DNA of 64,000 nucleotides from Candidatus Polarisedimenticolia bacterium (lineage in GTDB: Bacteria > Acidobacteriota > Polarisedimenticolia > Gp22-AA2 > AA152): NCBI GenBank assembly GCA_036004685.1, contig DASYRE010000051.1, forward strand, positions 23,230 through 87,229, in the 5' to 3' direction. Each line of letters begins with the position of its first letter. Within the stretch, counting starts at the first letter, position 1. Of this stretch, positions 25,564 through 32,553 are shown in pieces. The position numbers and the translations under genes are program-made. The notes under the pieces are model-generated. The model made no database searches and was not told where the DNA came from. It worked only from the letters and a program-made list of their open reading frames with translations.

Positions 25564-26246
25564 GCCTCCCTCTCCTCGCCCAGCGACAGCAGCCGGTTCA
25601 CGTGCAGTCTCACCCGCTGCTGCTGGCTGTCGATGCTCCGGGTTCCGTCGACGACTTGGAACCGGTACTGCGGCGCCATGCGATCGTATTCCTTCAGGAC
25701 TCTTCCCTGGAAGAGGCGAAAGCTCTCGACCGGATTCTCGCTCAGCCCGAGGTCCATCCCGGCCTCATAGAACTTGATCTTGTCCCGGCTCCCGAGGATC
25801 CTCTCCACCGCCACGTCGAGAGGAACGCGGAAATAGAGGATGAGATCGGGCTCCACGGCGAAGGAGTACAGGTCACGCACCCATTGCGGATGAACGCCGC
25901 GCGCCAAGTCGCGAGCGAGCGCCGTGTAGACGTAACGGTCGGCGAGAACGGTCATTCCCGCTTTTAGATAGGGGGTGATGTGGTACGTCAGGCGGTCGGC
26001 GAAGTCGGTGGCGTGCAACAGGCTGAAGGTGCTCGGCGTCAGGAGGTTCTTCTTCTTGCCTCGCTTGGTCGCCTGCCGGACGAGGCTGGAGGAGTTCCAT
26101 TCGGTGAAGGAGACCTCGACGCCGAGCGACAGGAGCCACTTCTGCAGGAGCTGGATCTGAGTGCTCTTTCCGGACCCGTCGATCCCCTCCACCACGATGA
26201 GCCTGCCGCGGGGAGCCTCGCGCCTTTGTGCCCGAACCCGCACCAT
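25554..26246 (-). CDS. tmk: Thymidylate-kinase-family protein
   Basis: The 230-residue protein has an intact P-loop (VVEGIDGSGKSTQIQ near residue 25), the substrate-site segment HATDFADRLTYHITPYLKAG, LADRYVYTALARDLARG with the DRY motif, and FYEAGMDLGLSENPVESF near residue 150. These fit dTMP kinase, which makes dTDP from dTMP. It is the first gene of a seven-gene minus-strand operon whose other members concern phosphate transfer, so the true substrate may differ from dTMP. It overlaps its degenerate paralogue by ten bases. A weaker sigma-54-like promoter lies 60 bases upstream. Confidence 0.82.
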   Translation of the reverse strand: MVRVRAQRREAPRGRLIVVEGIDGSGKSTQIQLLQKWLLSLGVEVSFTEWNSSSLVRQATKRGKKKNLLTPSTFSLLHATDFADRLTYHITPYLKAGMTVLADRYVYTALARDLARGVHPQWVRDLYSFAVEPDLILYFRVPLDVAVERILGSRDKIKFYEAGMDLGLSENPVESFRLFQGRVLKEYDRMAPQYRFQVVDGTRSIDSQQQRVRLHVNRLLSLGEEREAWA

Positions 26247-26305
26247 GATCGGCCCCTTTTCGAAAATGCAACGTCCGCTTCGGGATCACCGAACGACTTT
26301 CATCA

Positions 26306-26321
26306 TGCAAGCGCTGCGCCG
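26306..26321 (-). promoter_or_regulatory. Weaker sigma-54-like promoter before the thymidylate-kinase operon
   Basis: The minus strand reads CGGCGC-AGCGC-TTGCA. The GG and GC doublets and the spacing are right, but two -24 positions differ. Start near 26294 gives a leader of about 48 bases. The 432-base gap 26247-26679 holds this site and the CsbD promoter; no gene was found in it. Confidence 0.4.
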
Positions 26322-26559
26322 TTCATCCTCCCGGAGACCCAGAGCGATTCCCCGCCCGCGCGCCCCTCGCAAACCGTGCCCCGGCAATTCCCTGGCAATT
26401 TCTTGGCGCCCTCCCGCCCAGCCCGCGCCACGTCACGGGCAGCTTCGGCGCCTGCGATTTGTAGAAAATACAGCGCCTTCGGGCGTCCGGAAAGGCCCTG
26501 GATCGCGGGAAAAGGGTGCCCAAGGCGCTGGAGCGGGCCCGCTCAGCCCTTTCAGCGAG

Positions 26560-26575
26560 TGGCATGCCCCTTGCG
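26560..26575 (+). promoter_or_regulatory. Sigma-54 promoter before csbD
   Basis: TGGCAT-GCCCC-TTGCG keeps the invariant GG and GC with the right spacing and differs from consensus at two positions. Start near 26587 gives a leader of about 93 bases. A 14-base palindrome GAGCGGGCCCGCTC (26531-26544) lies just upstream. Confidence 0.68.
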
Positions 26576-26679
26576 AAATACGCCGACGTTGGCCTCGCTC
26601 GAACGCATCGATCGGAGGCCATGGGGAGCAAGCGCCCAGGCACCCGGGGTTTCAGCAGCCCGGGAGAAGGAGAAATCCG

Positions 26680-26895
26680 ATGAACAGCGACATTCTCGAG
26701 GGCAAGTGGACGCAGCTCCGGGGCAAGGTGAAGGAATGGTGGGGAAAGCTCACCGACGACGATCTCGACAAGATCGCGGGCAAGCGAGACCGGCTTCTCG
26801 GCTACCTGCAGACTCGATATGGGTACGCGAAAGATCGGGCCGAGGATGAGCTGGATCGCCGCCTGAGCAACTACACATCCGATTCGGATGCGTAG
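26680..26895 (+). CDS. CsbD-family stress protein
   Basis: The 71-residue hydrophilic protein shows the CsbD pattern: MNSDILEGKWTQLRGKVKEW, then WGKLTDDDLDKIAGKRDRLLG, then LQTRYGYAKDRAEDELDRR. CsbD proteins are common small general-stress proteins of unknown mechanism, often among the most abundant under osmotic or starvation stress. AAGGAG eight bases before the ATG fixes the start within a much longer open frame. A sigma-54 promoter lies about 105 bases upstream. The AI-2E-type permease gene starts six bases after the stop, so the two form an operon. Confidence 0.9.
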   Translation: MNSDILEGKWTQLRGKVKEWWGKLTDDDLDKIAGKRDRLLGYLQTRYGYAKDRAEDELDRRLSNYTSDSDA

Positions 26896-26901
26896 AACGA
26901 C

Positions 26902-28140
26902 ATGGGGTCGAAAGCCGACGTTTGGCGTCGGCTAGTCCCGCAAGGAGAGCGACAAGCGTCTTCCGGTGAAGAGCCAGGCTCTCTGACCGAGGCGCGAGAC
27001 ACTCTTCAGACGGATACGGGGACCGGCGCTTCTCCCGGCCAGGAGAAAGCGACCGGTCCCCTGAGACCCCGGCTCCGGTGGCCCCTCACGCTGCTGACAA
27101 TCCTCCTGCTGGTCTTCACGCTCCAAACTGCCAAGGCCTTCCTGATTCCCCTCGTCCTCGGAACCTTCATCTCCTACACCCTCGAGCCGGTGGTGCGTCT
27201 CCTCGTGCGGCTGCGGATCCCCCGGTCGCTCGCGGTGACCGTTTTGATGCTGGGTCTCCTGGTCCTCGGCGGCGTCACCGTCTACAACCTGCGCGATGAG
27301 GCGATGCAGGCCGTCGACGTCCTTCCCGAGGCGGCTCGCAGGCTGCGCCTCGTCCTGAGAGCGCAGACCGGAATCAGTCCCATCGAGAAAGTCCAAGAGG
27401 CCGCGACCCAGATCGAGAAGGCGGCGACCGAAACCACCGCCGCCGAGCCGCCGCCGCAGGGAGTGATGCGGGTCCAGGTCGAGCAGCCCCCGTTCCGCGC
27501 CGCCGACCATCTCCTTTGGGGCGGCACGCAGATGCTCGGTCTGACCCTCCAGGCCGTGATCGTCTTCTTCTTCGTCTTCTTCCTCCTGCTCTCGGGAGAC
27601 CTGTTCCGGCGGAAAATGGTGAAGATCGTGGGACCGGCCTTGTCGAAGAAGAAGATGAGCCTTCTCATCCTCGAGGACATCGACCGCCAGATCACCCGGT
27701 ATCTGCTCGTCACGTTCTTCAAGAGCGCGACCGTGGGGCTGGCGACCTGGGGCGCCCTGACGTGGCTCGGCGTCCAGCAGGCCGCTTTCTGGGGCCTGAT
27801 CGCGGCCGTCTTCAACACCATCCCCTACTTCGGACCCCTCGCCGTGAACGTGGCGGTGGGCATCGTCGCCTTCCTGCAATTCGGGACGCTGTCGATGACG
27901 GCGGCCGTCGCGGGGGTCGTCCTGCTGATTGCGACGCTGGAAGGGTGGCTGCTGGCGCCCTGGCTGACGGGGTTGGCGGTGCGGATGAATCAGGTGGCCG
28001 TGTTCATCGGCCTGTTCTTTTGGTCCTGGATCTGGGGAGTCGCGGGGATGCTACTGGCCGTGCCGATGATGACGGCCATGAAGGCGGTGTGCGACCGGGT
28101 TGACGCGCTTCATCCCATCGGCGAGCTGCTGGGCGAATGA
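26902..28140 (+). CDS. AI-2E-family membrane permease
   Basis: The 412-residue protein has a 50-residue hydrophilic N terminus and then the AI-2E transporter layout: two or three helices (about 58-130), an extracytoplasmic loop with a Pro/Ala/Glu-rich insert (about 130-205), and further helices with VIVFFFVFFLLLSGDLFRR, AAVFNTIPYFGPLAVNV and LEGWLLAPWLTG. Members export autoinducer-2 or act as Na+/H+ antiporters; the sequence does not decide between them. It follows csbD by six bases and probably shares its promoter. Its last 137 bases overlap, in antisense, the 3' end of the hybrid kinase frame. Confidence 0.88.
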   Translation: MGSKADVWRRLVPQGERQASSGEEPGSLTEARDTLQTDTGTGASPGQEKATGPLRPRLRWPLTLLTILLLVFTLQTAKAFLIPLVLGTFISYTLEPVVRLLVRLRIPRSLAVTVLMLGLLVLGGVTVYNLRDEAMQAVDVLPEAARRLRLVLRAQTGISPIEKVQEAATQIEKAATETTAAEPPPQGVMRVQVEQPPFRAADHLLWGGTQMLGLTLQAVIVFFFVFFLLLSGDLFRRKMVKIVGPALSKKKMSLLILEDIDRQITRYLLVTFFKSATVGLATWGALTWLGVQQAAFWGLIAAVFNTIPYFGPLAVNVAVGIVAFLQFGTLSMTAAVAGVVLLIATLEGWLLAPWLTGLAVRMNQVAVFIGLFFWSWIWGVAGMLLAVPMMTAMKAVCDRVDALHPIGELLGE

Positions 28141-29827
28141 TCGTCGGGCCTTCGGAACGGGAATCGCCCGCGGTTGCGTTCGACGCCGCGAGCCGGCGGC
28201 GTCGGTGGACCCGCGGCGCCTTCGGAGCCGGGACCGATGGCGGAGAGGAGGCGGACTGCTTGACGGAGGCGAGGATCCGCGTCAGGACTGCCGGATCGGC
28301 GGGCTTGACCAGGTGGTGGTCGAAACCCGCCTCCTGCGCGAGGCGGACGTCCTTTTCCTCGCCCCACCCCGTCAGGGCGATCAAGACGATGTCCTTCCCC
28401 CAGGGCTGGCGGCGGATCTCTCGGGCCGCGTCGTAGCCGCTCATCTTGGGCAGGCCGATGTCGAGGAGAACGACGTCGGGGCGGTACTCCTCCGCCGCGG
28501 CGATCGCCGCCAGGCCATCGTGAGTCGTGCGCACGTCGTTGCCGAGGTTCCCCAGGAGCAGCCCCAGGCTGGTGGCGCAGTCCGGGATGTCGTCCACGAC
28601 CAGGATGCGCAGGGAGGACTCGGGAAGGACCGCCCGCTCCTCGCCCAGGGCCGCCTTCTGTCGTATCTCCACCGGCTGGGTGGCGACCGGGAGGTGGACG
28701 ACGAACTCGCTCCCCTTCCCTTCCCCCTCGCTGTGGACGTCGATCGTTCCACCGTGCAGGTCGACCAGCCTCCGCACCAGGGTCAGGCCGATTCCCAGCC
28801 CGCCCCGGGAGCGGTTCAGGGAACGGTCCACCTGGGTGAACATCTCGAAGATGTGGGGCATCATCGCGGCAGGGATGCCGATCCCGTTGTCCCGCACCTT
28901 GACGACCGCGTCGTTTCCTTCCCGATCGGCGGTCAGCCAAATCCTTCCGCCCCTCTCCGTGTACTTGGCGGCATTGCCGAGCAGGTTCGAGATCACCTGC
29001 GCCAGCCGGGTGAGGTCGCCGTCCAGGAAGATCGGGCGCGACGCGGCGGTCACGATGAATTCATGCCCGCAGGCGTCGATGACCGGCCGGCTCGTCTCGA
29101 CCGCCTCCTCGATCACTTCGGCCAGCTCGACCCGCTCCCGGCGCAGCTCCAGCTTGTCCCCGCTGATGCGCGCCACGTCGAGCAGGTCCTCGATGAGCCG
29201 GGCCATCTGCTGGACTTGCCGGTCGATGACGCCCAGGGCCCATTGCAGCTCCGGAATCAGCCCGCCCTTGAGATGGAGCACCTGGACGGCGTTGCGGATC
29301 GGCGCGAGCGGGTTCCGCAGCTCGTGCGCCAGGGTGGCCAGGAACTCGTTCTTGGCGCGATCCGCCTTCTTCAGCTTCTCTTCGGCTTGCTTCAGCTCGC
29401 TCACGTCCACCAGAACGTTGACGGCGCCGAGAAGCGTGCCCGAGTCGTCCCGGAACGGATAGGCATGGGCGAGAGCGGTGAACCGCTTTCCGTCGGGCCG
29501 CTCGATGACGATTTCCTCGCCCAGGAATTCGCGATTGTTCTGCAAGGCGAGCGCCATCCAGCATTGATCGTGAGTGATCGGATCGCCATCGCTGGAAAAA
29601 AGCCGGAACGAGCCGCAGAAGCGGCTTTGGGGATCTCCGAGCTTCGGAGTGTGTCCCCACAGGTCGGCCGCGTGCTGGTTGAAATAAGTGATGAGGCCGT
29701 CAGGATCGCAGGTGTAGGCTGCCGCGGGGAGGTTGTCCAGCAGGCGCTGAAACTGATCTCCCCCCCGGGCATGCAATGCATCGATTTGTCTTCTCGCGAG
29801 CCCTTCCTCGTTTTGCTCTTTTGTCAT
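28004..29827 (-). CDS. PAS hybrid histidine kinase with receiver domain and an odd C-terminal tail
   Basis: The 607-residue cytoplasmic protein has one PAS/PAC unit (about 20-145), HisKA (LAHELRNPLAPI, His near 169), HATPase (NLLGNAAKYTERGG, DNGIGI, GLGIGL) and a receiver (LLDIGLPKMSG, Asp near 452). All boxes are intact. After the receiver about 90 low-complexity Arg/Pro/Ser residues remain, and this part is antisense to the end of the AI-2E gene, so an ancestral stop may have been lost. GAGGAGCGAAGAA before the ATG at 29827 sets the start. An A/T-rich stretch near 29865-29890 may hold the promoter. It is close in sequence to the kinase at 39708-42455. Confidence 0.88.
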   Translation of the reverse strand: MTKEQNEEGLARRQIDALHARGGDQFQRLLDNLPAAAYTCDPDGLITYFNQHAADLWGHTPKLGDPQSRFCGSFRLFSSDGDPITHDQCWMALALQNNREFLGEEIVIERPDGKRFTALAHAYPFRDDSGTLLGAVNVLVDVSELKQAEEKLKKADRAKNEFLATLAHELRNPLAPIRNAVQVLHLKGGLIPELQWALGVIDRQVQQMARLIEDLLDVARISGDKLELRRERVELAEVIEEAVETSRPVIDACGHEFIVTAASRPIFLDGDLTRLAQVISNLLGNAAKYTERGGRIWLTADREGNDAVVKVRDNGIGIPAAMMPHIFEMFTQVDRSLNRSRGGLGIGLTLVRRLVDLHGGTIDVHSEGEGKGSEFVVHLPVATQPVEIRQKAALGEERAVLPESSLRILVVDDIPDCATSLGLLLGNLGNDVRTTHDGLAAIAAAEEYRPDVVLLDIGLPKMSGYDAAREIRRQPWGKDIVLIALTGWGEEKDVRLAQEAGFDHHLVKPADPAVLTRILASVKQSASSPPSVPAPKAPRVHRRRRLAASNATAGDSRSEGPTIIRPAARRWDEARQPGRTPPSWPSSSARPVASPRLPRSRTKRTGR

Positions 29828-29976
29828 TTCTTCGCTCCTCGCCGTTGCCGTGAAGCAATAATGAAAATGTAATTTCTTCAAATTACCAAGGTCGTCCCCC
29901 ACGCGCAGACACCATTCCCCGCTCCGGAGTCTTGCGGGACCGGAGCACGACGAGGCCTTCTTCTCCGCTTTGGGTC

Positions 29977-30010
29977 GGCCGGCTCACTCCGCTCGGAATT
30001 GAAGCCGGCC
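29977..30010 (-). terminator. Hairpin after the second Cys-rich gene
   Basis: Arms GGCCGGCT (29977-29984) and AGCCGGCC (30003-30010) form an eight-pair stem just after the stop codon of the minus-strand gene. There is no T run. Confidence 0.35.
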
Positions 30011-30017
30011 GAGCCGC

Positions 30018-30251
30018 TTACGCGTGATCCACCGCCGCGGTCACTCCCGCCTCACGGGCGCAATGGGCGCAGCAGAAGAAGACTCCATCGGACTCGATGC
30101 CGTGCCCGATGATCTTGCATCCGCAGTGATCGCAGACAGGGGCAAGCATTTGAATGGCGCACTCGAAGCTGTCGAAAACGTGGCGATCGTTGGCGACCAC
30201 CACCTCGAAAGCACGCTCGTAATTGTTGCCGCAAAGCTCGCACTTGGCCAT
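30018..30251 (-). CDS. Small Cys-rich putative zinc-binding protein, longer paralogue
   Basis: The 77-residue protein begins MAKCELCGNNYERAFEV, continues with FDSFECAIQMLAPVCDHCGC and KIIGHGIESDGVFFCCAHCA. Four CxxC-type pairs (near residues 4-7, 34, 44-47 and 66-69) suggest two zinc sites. This matches a family of small metal-binding proteins sometimes labelled prokaryotic metallothionein-like. The first half aligns with the protein at 1558-1779. GAGAGGAGCCCC before the ATG at 30251 sets the start; much longer frames upstream run through duplicated non-coding DNA. A sigma-54 promoter lies about 85 bases upstream. Metal storage or redox sensing is a guess. Confidence 0.72.
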   Translation of the reverse strand: MAKCELCGNNYERAFEVVVANDRHVFDSFECAIQMLAPVCDHCGCKIIGHGIESDGVFFCCAHCAREAGVTAAVDHA

Positions 30252-30293
30252 GGGGCTCCTCTCTTCTCGAACGCCGGCGGCCCAAGCTTGAAG

Positions 30294-30510
30294 CTCGTCG
30301 GCCGCGCTCCTTGACAGGCAGGCGCCTTGCGACCAAGCAAAAGGGAGGCCACCGGTTCCCTTTTCCAACCGGCGCCGCGAGTTTCGCCGCGGCCTCGACC
30401 GGACCTCCTCCAGCGCCGGCGAAAGGAACCTCGAGACTCGTCGGCCGCGCGCCTTGGATGGGGCAGGCCCTCTCGGACCAGACAAAAGGGAGGCTACAAG
30501 TTGGCTTCCC
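30294..30510. repeat. Degenerate direct repeat pair A, carrying the sigma-54 element
   Basis: Copy A1 (30294-30360) and copy A2 (30437-30510) share CTCGTCGGCCGCGC, then CCTTG, GGCAGGC, GACCA and CAAAAGGGAGG in the same order, 143 bases apart. The sigma-54 promoter lies in A1. In A2 both invariant doublets are changed (GG to AG and GC to GT), so that copy should be inactive. Confidence 0.55.
30336..30351 (-). promoter_or_regulatory. Sigma-54 promoter for the second Cys-rich gene
   Basis: The minus strand reads TGGCCT-CCCTT-TTGCT: the -12 part is perfect, the -24 part keeps TGGC, and spacing is right. Start near 30324 gives a leader of about 73 bases. Confidence 0.65.
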
Positions 30511-30541
30511 GGCTGGCGAGCGTCGGGCCTCGAAATCCTCT

Positions 30542-30646
30542 GCGGGTTCCAGCCATCGGATCCAAACCTCTTCTGAATTGCGCGGGTTGACCCGCGGCGG
30601 GCTCCACCCGTCGGGTCCAATCCGCTCCGAATTCGGCGCGTTCACT
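30542..30646. repeat. Degenerate tandem repeat pair B
   Basis: Two units of about 50 bases (30542-30591 and 30597-30646) share the pattern GCGGG-TCCA-CC-TCGG-TCCAA followed by CCGAATT-like and GCGCG blocks, with a 55-base period. They fill the rest of the gap and touch the end of the kinase gene at 30642. No gene is supported in the 390-base gap. Confidence 0.5.
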
Positions 30647-31511
30647 CAGAGGGCGGCCCGGCGTCTCGTCTGGAAAACGAGATGGCGCGATATCGGTGCT
30701 CCGAGTCGATCCGGAGCAGCACGTCAGGGACGATCTTCTCGTAGCACAGGCGCGTGAACGGCAGATAGTGACGCACCAGCGCGCGGACCTCCGCCTCGCG
30801 CAGCCCCGAACCGGTCCGGCCGATCAGCTCCTTCTCCTGGTCGAGCCTCCAGCGCTCGTGCAGGCGGTCGGCATCGGGACGGAGCATCACGAAGAGATCG
30901 ATCCTCTTCCAGATCGGCAGGTAGGGCGGGAGGTGGGCGAGGACCGCCTGATAGTCCTCCGGCGTGGCGCGCGGCAGGCGGGGAAGCGGCGCGCGGCGGC
31001 AGATCTCCAGGAGCTCCGGCGCCGTGACGCGGGGCATTCCGAGGCACCATCCTTCGAAGAGCACGAGATCCTGCCGGCCGCGGACCGTGACGGCGCGGGA
31101 AGCGATCTCCCCCGCTCCATCGTGGGCCCCCTTGTCGAAGACGGGAAGGTCGACAGCCTCCCCGCGCTTCAGCCGGACGAGATGGCCGTCGAGCAATGAC
31201 GTGCGGTGCGTGCCGGGCATGCCGCGCGGCAGGGCGTAGAAGGGATTCCCGGGGAATTCCGCGGCGAGCTGCCGCCGCTCGTCAAGGCTTCGATAGAAAT
31301 CATCGAGGGAGAAGGTCGCGACGCGGAGCCCTTCGCCGGTGAAGAGCGCCACGAGGTAGCGTGACAGGGTGGTCTTGCCGGTCCCCTGGCCGCCCTGCAA
31401 GCCGATGACGACGGTCGCGCCGTTCTTTCTCGCCCGGCGGATCCTCGAGGCGAGCGGATCGAGACAGCTTTTCCGCTCTCCGGCCGAATAGGGAACCCGA
31501 TCAGCCGCCAT
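30642..31511 (-). CDS. P-loop kinase of the glycerate 3-kinase / phosphoribulokinase-uridine kinase group
   Basis: The 289-residue protein has an intact P-loop (GLQGGQGTGKTTLSRYL near residue 40), the segment TFSLDDFYRSLDERRQLA with acidic metal ligands, RGMPGTHRTSLL, and LFEGWCLGMPRV near residue 155. This order fits D-glycerate 3-kinase-like proteins (plant GLYK, yeast Tda10) in the phosphoribulokinase/uridine kinase superfamily. The likely reaction is phosphorylation of D-glycerate or a related small molecule. The start overlaps the DUF5946 gene by 11 bases. Substrate assignment is from family resemblance only. Confidence 0.8.
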   Translation of the reverse strand: MAADRVPYSAGERKSCLDPLASRIRRARKNGATVVIGLQGGQGTGKTTLSRYLVALFTGEGLRVATFSLDDFYRSLDERRQLAAEFPGNPFYALPRGMPGTHRTSLLDGHLVRLKRGEAVDLPVFDKGAHDGAGEIASRAVTVRGRQDLVLFEGWCLGMPRVTAPELLEICRRAPLPRLPRATPEDYQAVLAHLPPYLPIWKRIDLFVMLRPDADRLHERWRLDQEKELIGRTGSGLREAEVRALVRHYLPFTRLCYEKIVPDVLLRIDSEHRYRAISFSRRDAGPPSE

Positions 31512-31986
31512 GCAAGGCCGACCTGACCCAGCCCCGGACCGTCGCGTGCAGCCCGGCGTGCGCTTCCCAGACCGACCGGGCCCAGCGCTCCACCGCCCGA
31601 TGGTGCTCCGCCGGCCCGGGCGCCGCGGTCACGTCGGCGATCGTCAGCGCGCCGCGAAACTCGGGAAGGGGAGGCTTTTCGAGATGCGGGTGGCGCTCCA
31701 CCCACCGCCGGATCGCTTCGCTCGGAACGGCTTGGCTGCCGCCCTGCTCGAGCGACCAGCAGAGATGCGCCAGATGGGCCGCCAGCGACTTGAAGGAGAC
31801 GCAATACCGCTCCGGGTGCTGCGCCGCGTAGGCGTCCACGAACAGCCGGTGGACGCCGAAGTAGGTGGCATTGCCGAAGTGCAGCGCCAGAATCTCGTCC
31901 ATCGTCGCCTGGCATCCTTCGGTCCCACCCGCCGCGACGAGGCCGCAGCCTTCGCAGCGGCGATCCGATCTTTCCGGCGAATCCAT
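31501..31986 (-). CDS. DUF5946-family protein
   Basis: The 161-residue protein has an N-terminal CxxCG zinc-ribbon-like element (RRCEGCGLVAAGGTEGC) followed by the conserved HRLFVDAYAAQHPERYCVS, KSLAAHLAHLC and a histidine-rich helix near residue 130 (AEHHRAVERWARSVWEAH). These are the marks of DUF5946, a family with no established role. The paired Cys and conserved His suggest a metal site. It is translationally coupled to the kinase gene downstream. No promoter was recognised. Confidence 0.78.
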   Translation of the reverse strand: MDSPERSDRRCEGCGLVAAGGTEGCQATMDEILALHFGNATYFGVHRLFVDAYAAQHPERYCVSFKSLAAHLAHLCWSLEQGGSQAVPSEAIRRWVERHPHLEKPPLPEFRGALTIADVTAAPGPAEHHRAVERWARSVWEAHAGLHATVRGWVRSALHGG

Positions 31987-32118
31987 CGCCGCATCCCACC
32001 CCTTTCTGCGTGGCTGCAGAGCTTCGCGGGGCTCCGCGTGGAGCGAGCCCCGGCGGCGGCGCGTCTCGAGGGCTCCGACCCGATTTCCGCCGGCCGGCGC
32101 GGCAACCCTAACGGCCTT

Positions 32119-32521
32119 TCAGGACTCCAGGGCCTGGCCGAACCCCAGAACGTAGCCTTCGCGATCGCGGACGGCGAACTCCTCCATCCGATAGGCCGGC
32201 TGGATGACCGGTCCGTAGACGACGTCGGCGCCTCTGCCCCCGCAGCTCCGCGTGAAGCTCCGGCGCGTCACGAACCCGGAAGAAGGCGTCCCAGGTTCCA
32301 CCCTGCTTCTCGTTCGGACTGATGCGCTCCGGAGTGGCGACGAGCCGCAGCATGACTGCCAGCCCGTCCCGGCTCAGGATCGCGAACTCGGGGGGAGACC
32401 CGGCGACGGGCTCGCGGCGAAACCCGAGGACGCGCTCGTAATGGGAGGCCGCCTTCTCGACGTCGGCGACCGGAAAGTAAGGGGCGCTTCGGAGCAGCTG
32501 GCGCGCGGGCTCAGGCGGCAC
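32119..32521 (-). pseudogene. VOC-family (glyoxalase/bleomycin-resistance-like) gene with a one-base frameshift
   Basis: From a GTG at 32521, with GAGG seven bases upstream, the frame encodes a VOC fold start (SAPYFPVADVEKAASHYERV, then FAILSRDGLAVMLRL and GGTWDAFFRVRD). It then shifts. The expected ending, GRGADVVYGPVIQPAYRMEE and DREGYVLGFGQ, lies in the next frame down to the stop at 32119. Removing one C from the run of five at 32237-32241 restores a single protein of about 133 residues. Either the gene is inactive or the run is miscalled. VOC proteins bind a metal and act on small molecules; no substrate is indicated. Confidence 0.7.
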
Positions 32522-32553
32522 GGAACACCTCGAGGAGAATGGGGGGCGCCGAC

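Noticed and set aside
26393..26407. TGGCAATTTCTTGGC as a further sigma-54 promoter
   Set aside because: The doublet spacing fits, but the -12 part reads TGGC instead of TTGC and the next gene is about 270 bases away, behind a better site at 26560.
30294..30646. The repeated units as a CRISPR array
   Set aside because: Only two copies of each unit exist, they are degenerate and of unequal spacing, and no cas gene is present.
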